Source of the DNA: Oscillospiraceae bacterium
GTDB taxonomy: Bacteria; Bacillota; Clostridia; UMGS1810
NCBI GenBank assembly: GCA_015068975.1
Contig: SVJM01000018.1
Coordinates: forward strand, 1 to 43,416
Reading direction: 5' to 3'
DNA length: 43,416 nt
The translations under genes and the position numbers were made by a program. Every line of letters begins with the position of its first letter. Position 1 is the stretch's first letter. Below are positions 1 through 7,841 of the stretch, piece by piece. The notes below the pieces were generated by a model. That model was not told the DNA's origin. It made no database searches and saw only the letters and a list, made by a program, of their open reading frames with translations.

Positions 1-56
1 CCATTTAAATACGCCTGCACAATTTTCAATTTAATTTCATAACTATATTTTACCAT

Positions 57-111
57 GAAAAAACCGACCTCCCAATCGTTAGATTTTTGGTCTAACTTTT
101 GGGGGTCGGTT
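57..111 (-). terminator. Intrinsic terminator of the AraC-family gene
   Basis: Arms AACCGACC (62-69) and GGTCGGTT (104-111) pair perfectly. The stem continues imperfectly through CCCAA and GTTAGA to a short T-rich loop. Read on the minus strand it ends in six T residues (58-63), just beyond the stop of the AraC gene. Positions 1-56 hold no recognisable feature. Confidence 0.8.
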
Positions 112-137
112 CATTTTTACAGTCCCTTTTTTGTTAG

Positions 138-917
138 TTACATTGTGTGTGATTTTCTGTAAATAGCAGGTGTAACACCTGCTTCTTTTTTGAATTCTCT
201 TGAAAAAGTGCTTGTGTCATTAAACCCCGACATAAACGCAACTTCATTTATCGGTATATCTTCACCGCATAAGAGCTCTTTTGCTCGTGTCAGTTTAAGT
301 TTATTGATATATTTTATTGGAGAAGTTCCATATATTGATTTAAAAATTGCTCTGAAATATACTTCACTTACTTTGCACAATGATGAAAGATGATGGACTG
401 ATATAATTTCTTTGTGAAAATTATCATCGATATATTTCATCGCAGGAGACAGAATGTCTTTTTTTGCTGAAGGGATATAATCAGAATTCATCTCATTCGT
501 CATAAGATAAAGTATTTCATATATAATCGACAGACATTTTTGATAATATCCACTATGTTTTGTTCTCCATATAAGTTCTGCTTCTTTAAAAAGGTTGGTG
601 ATAAGGTTTTTGTTCTTTACATAATAATGAATATGGTTAAATATTTCATTATTTTGAGAATCAAAGTTTATGGCGAAAGTAGATCCCGGAGAAGAAAATT
701 CTGCTATGTAGTTTGAACCTTTGGAAAAATACAAAAAGCAATCATCATTAACTGTATATGGTTCTTCGCCTTCAAAGTGGTATGTTTTTTCTCCTGATAT
801 ATTATATGCTATACAGTGGCAAACTCTGTTCTTATGTATTTTATTTGTATTTGTATTGACAGTTGCAATACTTACAATGTTAGTTATAAAAACATTTTCA
901 TCAAATAAATTTTTCAT
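138..917 (-). CDS. AraC-family transcriptional regulator
   Basis: This is probably a sugar-responsive DNA-binding regulator of 259 aa. The C-terminal ~100 residues form a double helix-turn-helix AraC/XylS domain: a first helix pair near HHLSSLCKVSEVYFRAIFK, then the typical INKLKLTRAKELL linker and a second HTH with NEVAFMSGFNDTSTFSREFKK. The N-terminal ~150 residues look like a cupin-type ligand-binding half. Two ATGs are possible (920 and 917). The one at 917 sits 6 nt from GGAG, the other only 3 nt, so 917 is preferred. It lies about 50 bp downstream of the GH10 xylanase on the same strand with a hairpin between, so it may be co-expressed and control that gene (inference). Family assignment is secure; the ligand is unknown. 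Confidence 0.9.
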   Translation of the reverse strand: MKNLFDENVFITNIVSIATVNTNTNKIHKNRVCHCIAYNISGEKTYHFEGEEPYTVNDDCFLYFSKGSNYIAEFSSPGSTFAINFDSQNNEIFNHIHYYVKNKNLITNLFKEAELIWRTKHSGYYQKCLSIIYEILYLMTNEMNSDYIPSAKKDILSPAMKYIDDNFHKEIISVHHLSSLCKVSEVYFRAIFKSIYGTSPIKYINKLKLTRAKELLCGEDIPINEVAFMSGFNDTSTFSREFKKEAGVTPAIYRKSHTM

Positions 918-936
918 CATTTTCTCCGTAAAACAA

Positions 937-956
937 GGGTGTATATCAATACACCC
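937..956 (-). terminator. Hairpin between xylanase stop and AraC start (terminator/attenuator)
   Basis: GGGTGTAT (937-944) and ATACACCC (949-956) form a perfect 8-bp stem with an ATCA loop. On the minus strand it is followed by TTGTTTTAC, a weak T tract, so termination after the xylanase is probably partial and some readthrough into the AraC gene is likely. Confidence 0.6.
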
Positions 957-968
957 CTGTAAGTTTTA

Positions 969-3356
969 TTATTCTATTACAAATTCGAGAACGTTATCGT
1001 ATCCGTTGTGGTATGCACAAGAGAGAGTTTTTGATACACCATTGTGTGTAACGGTTACATCATAATCTCCGTAGAATCCACGGATAGAAGCAACACCTTC
1101 AGCGTTTGTTTTAACTGTGGTATCGTGTGTCCAGAACTTATTGTACATAAGATCGATAAGTTGTTCGCCGGCTTTTCTGAGCTGCCAGTCATCTGTGTAA
1201 ATAGGACAAACTTCAGCATAACTGATTTTGTTCCAGAATTCCCAGAATGTAAATCCCACATTTTCAGGTACAGAGAATGCTACTATGAAGTAGTCCCTTA
1301 AATATTCAGCCTGGAATATTTCATTAGTAGTATTATGAGAATATTCTGTAACGTGAGTTTTGAGTCCCATATCTGTAAAAGTTTTAAACATATTATAAAT
1401 TTCTTCAGGATTATCAAACCAGAATTTACCATATGTTTTGTATACTTCATGCGCCTGGAAGCCAACTGCATCTATAGGAAGTTTTTTGTCGACAAATGAT
1501 TTTGTATAGTCAACCATATTTTTGTATATATCTCCGTATGTGTCGGTTGGAATAGAATTTATGTATGAATGTGCAAAATCATTGTAGTAGAGGAGAGAGT
1601 CGGTAGTAGCTTCATCTGCCCACTTGAACCAGTCATCCATTATATCGTCACCGTGTACTTTTCTGAATGCATTTTTTGTGGCAATTTCGTTTACTACATC
1701 CCATTCGTCAATTTCACCTGCGTAGTCATCGGCAAGCTTGTAAATCCATTCTTTGATATATTTCTGAAGCTGCTCTTTGTCATCGATTACTGTTCCGTCT
1801 TCTTTAAGAGCCTGTGGAGCAACAAGCGGTGTTTTGCCGTCTGAACCGATAGGCTTTTCCCATACAAATGCGTGTCCTCTGATATGCTTCATACCAAGTT
1901 TCTTTGCCCAGTCGATCTGTTCTCTTGCAGGAGCTGAATTTTGAACATACGGTCCCCATTTCATGTTGTGCTCATTAACCACAGTGTTGAAATATCTGTT
2001 AAGCTTTGCCTGAAGTTCCTTATCAGTACGGATCGTTGCGTCAATAGCAGTACCGATTTTGTATTCAGTTTCAAACATTGAGAATTTAACGTCAGCATCA
2101 GGGATAATATTACCGTTTTTATCCTTTACAACAACTTTAAAATCACCTTTACGATATTTTTCAATTCTGTCGAATGCATCTTTTCTCCACTGTGCATCTT
2201 TTGAAGAATATTCTTCAGCATAGGATTCGTCAAGTGGTGCAGCAGTAGCCTGAATCAAACCGAGACTGATAAGTTTTTTGGATTCTTCATTATCGTTTGT
2301 GTTCATTTTGATATTTTCCGGTTTGATTTTATCTTCGTAATTTGTAATTTTGAAGTTTTTGATATATATATCACATGCACTGTATCCGGGACGGATTCCA
2401 AATTCATTGTATCCGTCTTTTGCAGGAATAGCATAGATATAAGACTGCCATTCCTGGCCTACAAGTATTGTTTCCCAAATATTTTTAAGATATTTTCCTG
2501 ATGTTGTTTCTTCAAGCTGAAGCTGAATGATGTTGAAATCTGCAGTTGGATTTGCTACTTTTACATCAAATGATACAACAAGAGTATCACCTTCTTTAAA
2601 CCCTTCGAGTTTAGCATGTTTGAATATACATTTGGATGTATTGTCCATATTCTGCTTAACAGTGATTTTTGCAGCCTTTTCACCATCTATGGTAGTAGCT
2701 TCTATAACGCCGTAGTCTTCATTTTTTGACTTAGATGAAATAAGAGAGTCGAGATTTGCAATTTCTTTTCCTTCTTTTGGAAGTTCTTTGTATTCGACTT
2801 CTGTTTTTTCGTGAGTGTAGTATGTAATGTCATCAAAAGAAGATGATGATGTAAATTCTCTCTGGATATCTCTGTGCATATTATTTGTCAAAGGAGCAAG
2901 TCCCGGTTGTATAGCAACCTGACGCACATAATCCGAGTCAATCATTACTGTTTTTGTATTGCCATCCCATTCTACCTTTTCTCCAAGCATTTCTGAAATG
3001 AAACGAACAGGTACCATTGTTCTTGAATTGATAATGGTTGCCGGAACATCAAGAATTGTTTCCTGACCGTCAATATATGCCATATTGTCATCAATTCTTA
3101 ACTTAACGGTTTTGTTGTTACGTGTACCTGTAACGGTCTTTGAATGATCAATCCAGCCGACCTTGGCACCGAGAGCCTCAAAGATTCCTCTCATTGGTAC
3201 AAGAGTTCTTCCGTCAACAATCACAGGCATAACATCATATTTTTGTTCCACACCATTGATTGTAACCTTGATGTCCTCTGCTGCGAATGCATAGTTAAAT
3301 ACAAATGATGTACAAAGCATTGCAACAATAAGACAAAACGAAATAAACTTTTTCAT
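969..3356 (-). CDS. Secreted multidomain endo-1,4-beta-xylanase (GH10) with copper amine oxidase-like N-terminal domain
   Basis: Predicted to cleave xylan outside the cell. Start at 3356 is chosen because MKKFISFCLIVAMLC begins a classic signal peptide (cut near AFAAED) behind GAGAGGG; the frame extends 17 codons further upstream without a site. Domains in the 795-aa protein: signal peptide (1-26); two copper amine oxidase-like (stalk) repeats (about 28-140) carrying GRTLVPMR and SRTMVPVRF; a CBM4/9-like beta region (about 170-355); a GH10 TIM barrel (about 395-735); and a C-terminal beta segment. The acid/base Glu is in WDVVNE (about 556) and the nucleophile Glu in HVTEYS (about 670). There is no LPXTG, SLH or dockerin motif, so surface attachment, if any, would rest on the N-terminal domain. 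Xylanase activity is inferred from the family. Confidence 0.9.
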   Translation of the reverse strand: MKKFISFCLIVAMLCTSFVFNYAFAAEDIKVTINGVEQKYDVMPVIVDGRTLVPMRGIFEALGAKVGWIDHSKTVTGTRNNKTVKLRIDDNMAYIDGQETILDVPATIINSRTMVPVRFISEMLGEKVEWDGNTKTVMIDSDYVRQVAIQPGLAPLTNNMHRDIQREFTSSSSFDDITYYTHEKTEVEYKELPKEGKEIANLDSLISSKSKNEDYGVIEATTIDGEKAAKITVKQNMDNTSKCIFKHAKLEGFKEGDTLVVSFDVKVANPTADFNIIQLQLEETTSGKYLKNIWETILVGQEWQSYIYAIPAKDGYNEFGIRPGYSACDIYIKNFKITNYEDKIKPENIKMNTNDNEESKKLISLGLIQATAAPLDESYAEEYSSKDAQWRKDAFDRIEKYRKGDFKVVVKDKNGNIIPDADVKFSMFETEYKIGTAIDATIRTDKELQAKLNRYFNTVVNEHNMKWGPYVQNSAPAREQIDWAKKLGMKHIRGHAFVWEKPIGSDGKTPLVAPQALKEDGTVIDDKEQLQKYIKEWIYKLADDYAGEIDEWDVVNEIATKNAFRKVHGDDIMDDWFKWADEATTDSLLYYNDFAHSYINSIPTDTYGDIYKNMVDYTKSFVDKKLPIDAVGFQAHEVYKTYGKFWFDNPEEIYNMFKTFTDMGLKTHVTEYSHNTTNEIFQAEYLRDYFIVAFSVPENVGFTFWEFWNKISYAEVCPIYTDDWQLRKAGEQLIDLMYNKFWTHDTTVKTNAEGVASIRGFYGDYDVTVTHNGVSKTLSCAYHNGYDNVLEFVIE

Positions 3357-3398
3357 AATTTGTAATCCCTCTCTTTGTATATAAGTATTTATAATTTC

Positions 3399-3426
3399 AT
3401 TATACACATAAATTTAAATTTTTCAA
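3399..3426 (-). promoter_or_regulatory. Candidate sigma-A promoter of the xylanase gene
   Basis: On the minus strand a TTGAAA -35 (3421-3426) is separated by 16 bp from a perfect TATAAT -10 (3399-3404), about 45 bp upstream of the chosen ATG. The surroundings are very AT-rich, so chance matches are possible. Confidence 0.45.
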
Positions 3427-3478
3427 TGGTTATTATAATATTATTGATAATTTCGAAACAAAAAATGCAACTTATCAT

Positions 3479-3510
3479 AAAAAAGGAAATGCAAATTTCT
3501 CTGCATTTCC
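3479..3510 (-). terminator. Intrinsic terminator of the YigZ-family gene
   Basis: GGAAATGCA (3485-3493) pairs with TGCATTTCC (3502-3510), and the minus strand continues into six T residues. It lies 11 bp beyond the stop of the 203-aa gene. Confidence 0.8.
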
Positions 3511-3520
3511 TTGATGATGG

Positions 3521-4132
3521 CTAGTTTAAAACAGTATCTGTTATTTTCGGATTGATTTTTCCGTTAAAATAGTCATTGATTTTTTCTATATATTTATCAG
3601 TATTTTCTATAGGTGAGGAGAGTGTAAGATTTATTTTGTCAGAATATTCTTTCATAATAATTTCTGTATCACTTTCTTCTGTTATATGAATAAATGAATC
3701 AAGATCGGGGTACGAAACTGATACATTAAGTATATGGCACATTTGCTTTTCCTTTTTGCCGGCTTTGTCCAGAGCGCACTTTGCTGCAAGGGTATAGGCT
3801 CTTATAAGACCTCCCACACCGAGAAGTGTACCTCCGAAATATCTTGTGACTACACAAACCACATCAGTAATATTTTCTTTTTCAAGCATTTCAAGTACAG
3901 GAAAGCCACCTGTTTTGGAAGGCTCACCATCATCGGAATACTTCTTTTCGCCTGATGAAAGGATATACGCATATACATTGTGCCTTGCATCATAATGCTT
4001 CTTTTTTATAGATGAAATAAACTCATCTGCCTCTTCTTTTGTCTCAATGTGCGTCATATATGCAATGAAACGGGATTTCTTTTCTGTTATCTCATCGGAC
4101 GCATATTGACTGACTGTAATATATTTTTCCAA
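3521..4132 (-). CDS. YigZ/IMPACT-family protein (UPF0029)
   Basis: A cytosolic protein of 203 aa, the usual length for bacterial YigZ. The N-terminal IMPACT fold (about 1-125) carries the family signatures KKSRFIAY, HNVYAY, YSDDGEPSKTGG and VTRYFGGTLLGVGGLIRAY. The C-terminal ~70 residues match the small ferredoxin-like DUF1949 type of domain. The start is TTG, with AGGAG 8 nt upstream, and no closer ATG fits. The biochemical role is not established; eukaryotic IMPACT homologues act in translational control. It is a single-gene unit between its own terminator and a divergent deacetylase gene. Confidence 0.88.
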   Translation of the reverse strand: MEKYITVSQYASDEITEKKSRFIAYMTHIETKEEADEFISSIKKKHYDARHNVYAYILSSGEKKYSDDGEPSKTGGFPVLEMLEKENITDVVCVVTRYFGGTLLGVGGLIRAYTLAAKCALDKAGKKEKQMCHILNVSVSYPDLDSFIHITEESDTEIIMKEYSDKINLTLSSPIENTDKYIEKINDYFNGKINPKITDTVLN

Positions 4133-4204
4133 TTTTTATTCTCCTATAATGTTTATATATAAATTTTATCATTAAAATCATCATAAGTCAAACCTTCATT
4201 TTTG

Positions 4205-4233
4205 TTGACAAAAATGCAGTTTTGTATTAGTAT
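4205..4233 (+). promoter_or_regulatory. Sigma-A-type promoter of the deacetylase-like gene
   Basis: TTGACA (4205-4210), 17-bp spacer, TAGTAT (4228-4233), about 35 bp upstream of the ATG at 4268. Confidence 0.6.
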
Positions 4234-4267
4234 ATAAGATGAATTTTAATAATTGGAGAGGGTTCAT

Positions 4268-4972
4268 ATGTTCGATGGAAAAATGAAAGCGATTACGTTC
4301 AGTTATGATGATGGTACTCTTCAGGATGAGAGACTTGCCCATATGTTTCGCAAATATAATGTAAGAGCTACATTCAACATTAATTCGGGCAATTTCTCAA
4401 AAAAAGGTGAACTTTTGAGAGATGGAGTTATTGTTGATCATACCAAGCTTTCCGTTGATGATGCGAAAAGAGTTTATGCCGGATTTGAAATCGCATCACA
4501 TACTCTCACTCATCCAAATCTCGATAAGCTTTCTGAAGATGAAATTATTGCACAGATAAGTGATGATATAAATAATCTGTCTGAAATTTTTGAGACAGAA
4601 ATCTCAGGATTTGTTTATCCGGGAGGAAGGGCTTGTCAGACACAGTATGTATATGATACTGTTAAAAAGAATTTCAGATTTCTCTATGCAAGAGAGATTG
4701 AAAGTACATTATCCTTTGATCTACAGAAAGATTTGATGCAGTTTAAACCAACAGTTCATCATATGAAATTTAATGATTTATTTGAATTAGGTCATAAATT
4801 CATTGATATGAAACCTGATAAACCACAGATATTCTATATATGGGGGCATACATTTGAATTTGATATAGATAATTCATGGGATCGATTTGAGGAATTTCTC
4901 AGGATGATATCTTTTCGTTCTGATATTTTTTATGGAACAAACAAAGAAGTATTTTCATTGGCAGCAAAATAA
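4268..4972 (+). CDS. Polysaccharide deacetylase-like (NodB homology, CE4-type) protein
   Basis: A probable metal-dependent carbohydrate deacetylase of 234 aa. The start is ATG 4268, 6 nt behind GGAGAGG; a TTG at 4253 inside the ribosome site is rejected. Visible motifs are TFSYDDG near residue 12 (the catalytic-base/metal Asp motif), ATFNINSG, and SHTLTHPNL around residue 80 (the metal-binding HxxxH motif). A later YPGG replaces the usual RxPxG motif. No signal peptide is seen, so the protein is probably cytosolic, unlike peptidoglycan deacetylases. Substrate is unknown; given the nearby xylanase, an imported acetylated oligosaccharide is plausible (inference). Icd follows after 52 bp with no terminator, so the two may be co-transcribed. 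Confidence 0.82.
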   Translation: MFDGKMKAITFSYDDGTLQDERLAHMFRKYNVRATFNINSGNFSKKGELLRDGVIVDHTKLSVDDAKRVYAGFEIASHTLTHPNLDKLSEDEIIAQISDDINNLSEIFETEISGFVYPGGRACQTQYVYDTVKKNFRFLYAREIESTLSFDLQKDLMQFKPTVHHMKFNDLFELGHKFIDMKPDKPQIFYIWGHTFEFDIDNSWDRFEEFLRMISFRSDIFYGTNKEVFSLAAK

Positions 4973-5024
4973 AAGATATAATATTTAATTTTATAAAACA
5001 CATACCACAAAGGAGACACATATT

Positions 5025-6242
5025 ATGGAAAAAATTAAAATGACTACTCCGCTTGTAGAGATGGACGGAGATGAAATGACCAGAATACTCTGGAAAATGA
5101 TTAAGGATAATCTGATCCTTCCTTTTGTTGACTTAAAAAGTGAGTACTATGATCTTGGGCTTGAAAAAAGAAATGAAACAAATGATCAGGTTACTGTTGA
5201 TTCGGCTAATGCAACTAAGAAATATGGTGTTGCAGTTAAATGTGCTACAATTACTCCTAATGCACAGAGAATGACAGAATATAACCTTAAAGAAATGTGG
5301 AAATCACCCAACGGAACAATCCGTGCTATTCTCGACGGAACAGTATTCAGAACACCGATTATAGTGAAGGGGATTACTCCATATATACCTACATGGACAA
5401 AACCTATTACAATTGCACGTCATGCATATGGCGATGTATATAAGAATGTTGAGATGAACGTGGAAAAAGGCTCTAAATGTTATCTTTATAAAGAAAATGC
5501 TGACGGAACTACTTCTAAAGAGCTTGTTTATGACTTTTCTGATTCTGACGGTATCATTCAGGGCCTTCACAACAAGGATAATTCTATCAGAAGCTTTGCC
5601 CGTTGTTGCTTTAATTATGCAATTGATATGCGCCAGGATTTGTGGTTTGCTACAAAGGATACTATTTCTAAAAAATATGATCATCATTTCAAGGACATAT
5701 TCAACGAAGTGTTTGAAAGTGAATACAAAGCTAAATTTGATGAGCTTGGTATAGAATACTTCTACACACTTATAGATGATGCTGTAGCAAGAGTTGTTCG
5801 TTCTGAAGGTGGATATATCTGGGCTTGTAAAAACTACGATGGTGACGTAATGAGTGATATGGTTGCTACTGCATACGGATCACTTGCTATGATGACAAGT
5901 GTTCTGGTGTCGCCTGAAGGATATTATGAATATGAAGCGGCTCATGGTACAGTTCAGCGTCACTACTATAAACATCTTAAAGGAGAGGAAACATCTACAA
6001 ACTCTGTTGCTACTATTTTTGCATGGAGCGGTGCTTTCAGAAAAAGAGGAGAGATGGACAATCTTCCTGATCTTATAAATTATGCAGATATGCTTGAGAA
6101 GGCAACAATTGACACAATCGAGTCAGGTATTATGACCGGAGATTTGTATCTTCTTTCTACACTTGATGGCAAAAAGAAGGTAAACAGTGAGGATTTCTTA
6201 AAATCTGTTGCAGAAAAACTTACTTCTTATCTTAACAAGTAA
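5025..6242 (+). CDS. icd: NADP-dependent isocitrate dehydrogenase
   Basis: Oxidatively decarboxylates isocitrate to 2-oxoglutarate in the cytosol with NADP as acceptor, feeding glutamate synthesis. The 405-aa length and sequence fit the homodimeric eukaryote-like IDH subfamily rather than the E. coli type. Features seen: MDGDEMTR near the N-terminus, the isocitrate-binding SPNGTIRAILDGTVFRTPI near residue 94, metal-binding Asp residues in LIDDAVARVVRSEGGYIWACKNYDGDV, and the cofactor-binding segment EAAHGTVQRHYYKHLKGE followed by TSTNSVATIFAW. The ribosome site AAAGGAGAC lies 9-10 nt before ATG. No other TCA-cycle gene is nearby. Confidence 0.95.
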   Translation: MEKIKMTTPLVEMDGDEMTRILWKMIKDNLILPFVDLKSEYYDLGLEKRNETNDQVTVDSANATKKYGVAVKCATITPNAQRMTEYNLKEMWKSPNGTIRAILDGTVFRTPIIVKGITPYIPTWTKPITIARHAYGDVYKNVEMNVEKGSKCYLYKENADGTTSKELVYDFSDSDGIIQGLHNKDNSIRSFARCCFNYAIDMRQDLWFATKDTISKKYDHHFKDIFNEVFESEYKAKFDELGIEYFYTLIDDAVARVVRSEGGYIWACKNYDGDVMSDMVATAYGSLAMMTSVLVSPEGYYEYEAAHGTVQRHYYKHLKGEETSTNSVATIFAWSGAFRKRGEMDNLPDLINYADMLEKATIDTIESGIMTGDLYLLSTLDGKKKVNSEDFLKSVAEKLTSYLNK

Positions 6243-6250
6243 GCAGTTAT

Positions 6251-6280
6251 AAAGAGGAGCGTTAATTCAGCTCCTCTTTT
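6251..6280. terminator. Bidirectional terminator between icd and veg
   Basis: AAAGAGGAGC (6251-6260) and GCTCCTCTTT (6270-6279) form a 10-bp stem flanked by short A and T tracts, placed between the convergent icd and veg genes. It abuts the veg stop. Confidence 0.75.
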
Positions 6281-6521
6281 AGTTTGCCAGTGTTAATCTT
6301 ACAGTCTTGGTAAGTATATCTGAATATGAATATGATGCATAAGATTCTCTGTTATTATTCTCATATACTTTAACAACGAATACTCCCGGATAGGCATGTG
6401 TTATTACTCCGTTTTTTGTTATTATTTGCCTTTTGCCTCTTTTGGATACAATTTTTATTTTTGCTCCGATTTGTTTTTCTACATTTTCTCTTATAATATC
6501 AAGCTGAGTTTTTCCTGTCAT
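6279..6521 (-). CDS. veg: Veg family protein
   Basis: A small 80-aa protein matching the Firmicutes Veg (DUF1021) family in length and signature: an N-terminal TGKTQLDIIRENVEKQIG helix, then a basic KIVSKRGKRQ strand and the conserved THAYPGVFVV segment. In Bacillus subtilis Veg is abundant and stimulates biofilm gene expression. The ATG at 6521 follows AAAGGAG by 8 nt; a 14-codon longer reading frame has no ribosome site. It is a single gene transcribed away from the small ORF at 6623. Identity is confident; function in this organism is inferred. Confidence 0.88.
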   Translation of the reverse strand: MTGKTQLDIIRENVEKQIGAKIKIVSKRGKRQIITKNGVITHAYPGVFVVKVYENNNRESYASYSYSDILTKTVRLTLAN

Positions 6522-6622
6522 AGAATTACTCCTTTCATAAGTTATTTTAACCAGATTTTTCATTTTAATTCAAAGTATATATTTTTTGAATATGTCAAAA
6601 ATACTTTCAGGAGGTGATATTT

Positions 6623-6763
6623 GTGTCAGATAACTTCAATAAAAAGGAAAATAAACAGAACAATCAGAATAAACAGAACAACAATTCTTTTGAAAACAAA
6701 AACGAAAACAAAAATAATAATTTGAAAAACAATAATGAGAAAGAATATAAAAACGAAAAATAA
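6623..6763 (+). CDS. Tiny Asn/Lys-rich hypothetical protein
   Basis: A 46-residue reading frame starting with GTG behind an excellent AGGAGGT site (6609-6615, 7 nt spacing) and ending at TAA 6761. Nineteen of 46 residues are Asn and ten are Lys, with Gln and Glu making up much of the rest. There is no hydrophobic segment or Cys, so it should be soluble and disordered. The strong ribosome site is the main reason to believe it is real. The composition loosely recalls gamma-type small acid-soluble spore proteins, but their repeat is not present, so no function is assigned. It sits between the divergent veg gene and the tRNA-Gly promoter, with no clear terminator of its own. Confidence 0.5.
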   Translation: MSDNFNKKENKQNNQNKQNNNSFENKNENKNNNLKNNNEKEYKNEK

Positions 6764-6794
6764 ATAAAAATGATAATGGATAATGAAAAAAGTC

Positions 6795-6823
6795 TTGACA
6801 ATTAAAAACTAAACTGGTATAAT
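6795..6823 (+). promoter_or_regulatory. Consensus sigma-A promoter of tRNA-Gly
   Basis: Perfect TTGACA (6795-6800) and TATAAT (6818-6823) hexamers with a 17-bp spacer, 41 bp before the tRNA. A strong promoter is typical of stable RNA genes. Confidence 0.9.
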
Positions 6824-6864
6824 GCATTAATGTAGGTGAGTGATACACCATTATTAATGCATTT

Positions 6865-6939
6865 GCGGGAGTGGCTCAGTGGTAGAGCGTCACCTTGCCA
6901 AGGTGAACGTCGCGAGTTCGAATCTCGTCTTCCGCTCCA
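6865..6939 (+). tRNA. tRNA-Gly (anticodon GCC)
   Basis: A full cloverleaf can be drawn. The 7-bp acceptor stem pairs GCGGGAG with CTTCCGC (one G-U). The D arm contains GGCTCAGTGGTAGAGC. A 5-bp anticodon stem encloses TTGCCAA, with GCC at 6897-6899, and the T arm has GTTCGAATC. CCA is encoded at 6937-6939 after discriminator T. It stands alone with its own promoter and terminator. Confidence 0.97.
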
Positions 6940-6943
6940 GAAA

Positions 6944-6971
6944 AAGCATCGACATAGGTCGATGCTTTTTT
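6944..6971 (+). terminator. Intrinsic terminator of tRNA-Gly
   Basis: A perfect 10-bp stem, AAGCATCGAC (6944-6953) with GTCGATGCTT (6958-6967), ATAG loop, running into T6. It begins 5 nt after the CCA end. Confidence 0.92.
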
Positions 6972-7028
6972 CATTGATTTTCAACTATATAATTCCTGCT
7001 TTAACCAGACATAGTGGGGTTTAAGCCA

Positions 7029-7057
7029 TTGAATTACGTATATTTTTGTGATACAAT
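7029..7057 (+). promoter_or_regulatory. Sigma-A-type promoter of the ttcA-like gene
   Basis: TTGAAT (7029-7034), 17-bp spacer, TACAAT (7052-7057), 30 bp before the ATG. Confidence 0.65.
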
Positions 7058-7087
7058 ATATTAAATACATATGCAAAGGACAAGCTT

Positions 7088-7840
7088 ATGAAAAAAATAC
7101 TCAGCACCATGCGTCGTGCAATTGAAGATTACAATATGATAGAAGACGGAGACAAAATAGCAATCGGTGTCTCAGGAGGCAAGGATTCTCTTGTGCTTCT
7201 CAAGGCATTCTGGCATCTTAAGATGTTTTATCCAAAGGATTTTCAGATGGTTGCTATTACCCTTGATTTGGGTTATGTAGAAAATGATTATACACCTATA
7301 GTTAAACTGTGTGAAGAATTACAAATTGAATACAAGGTTATCAAAACAAATATAAAAGAAGTTGTATTTGATATCAGAAACGAAAAGAACCCATGTGCTC
7401 TTTGTGCCAAGCTAAGGGGAGGAGCTCTTCACAATGCTGCCATAGATGAGGGGTGTAATAAGGTCTGCCTCGGTCATCACTTTGATGATGTAATAGAAAC
7501 CTTTTTCCTAAGTCTTTTTTATGAAGGAAGGATAAATTGCTTTTCGCCTGTAAATTTCCTTGACAGAAAGAAAATAACACTCATAAGACCCTTTATATAC
7601 ACTACAGAAAAAGAAATCAGAGGCGTTGCCAAAAGGCACAACCTTCCTGTGTGCAAAAATCCCTGCCCGGCAGACGGCAATACAAAAAGACAGGCGATGA
7701 AAGAGTTTGTTGCAGAAAAATTTCTCACTGACAAAGGATTTAAGGACAGAATTTTCAATGCAGTATGCACATCAGGTATTGATGGATGGAAAAAAGAAGG
7801 CAGAAAACAAAGAGTAACCGACAAAAAGGCGGAGAATTGA
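7088..7840 (+). CDS. TtcA-family tRNA thiolation ATPase (PP-loop, Fe-S)
   Basis: Probably activates a tRNA base by adenylation and inserts sulfur; the family model is E. coli TtcA, which makes 2-thiocytidine at position 32. The 250-aa protein has the PP-loop SGGKDS at residues 29-34, a CALC motif near residue 101 that in TtcA helps bind a 4Fe-4S cluster, then GHHFDDVIETFFL and a third Cys in KNPCPADG. Length and order fit the family. AAAGGA precedes the ATG. The next gene starts 1 bp after its stop, so the two form an operon of Fe-S tRNA-modification-type enzymes. The exact target base in this organism is not shown by the sequence. Confidence 0.85.
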   Translation: MKKILSTMRRAIEDYNMIEDGDKIAIGVSGGKDSLVLLKAFWHLKMFYPKDFQMVAITLDLGYVENDYTPIVKLCEELQIEYKVIKTNIKEVVFDIRNEKNPCALCAKLRGGALHNAAIDEGCNKVCLGHHFDDVIETFFLSLFYEGRINCFSPVNFLDRKKITLIRPFIYTTEKEIRGVAKRHNLPVCKNPCPADGNTKRQAMKEFVAEKFLTDKGFKDRIFNAVCTSGIDGWKKEGRKQRVTDKKAEN

Positions 7841-7841
7841 T

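Noticed and set aside
3357-3407. Longer N-terminus for the GH10 xylanase
   Set aside because: It would bury the signal peptide and has no ribosome site, while ATG 3356 has both.
6623-6763. Calling the Asn/Lys-rich ORF a small acid-soluble spore protein
   Set aside because: Only composition is similar; the conserved alpha/beta or gamma SASP motifs are not seen.
6802-7024. Open frames on both strands across tRNA-Gly
   Set aside because: They are antisense or sense readings of the tRNA, a well-known source of spurious proteins, and have no ribosome site.
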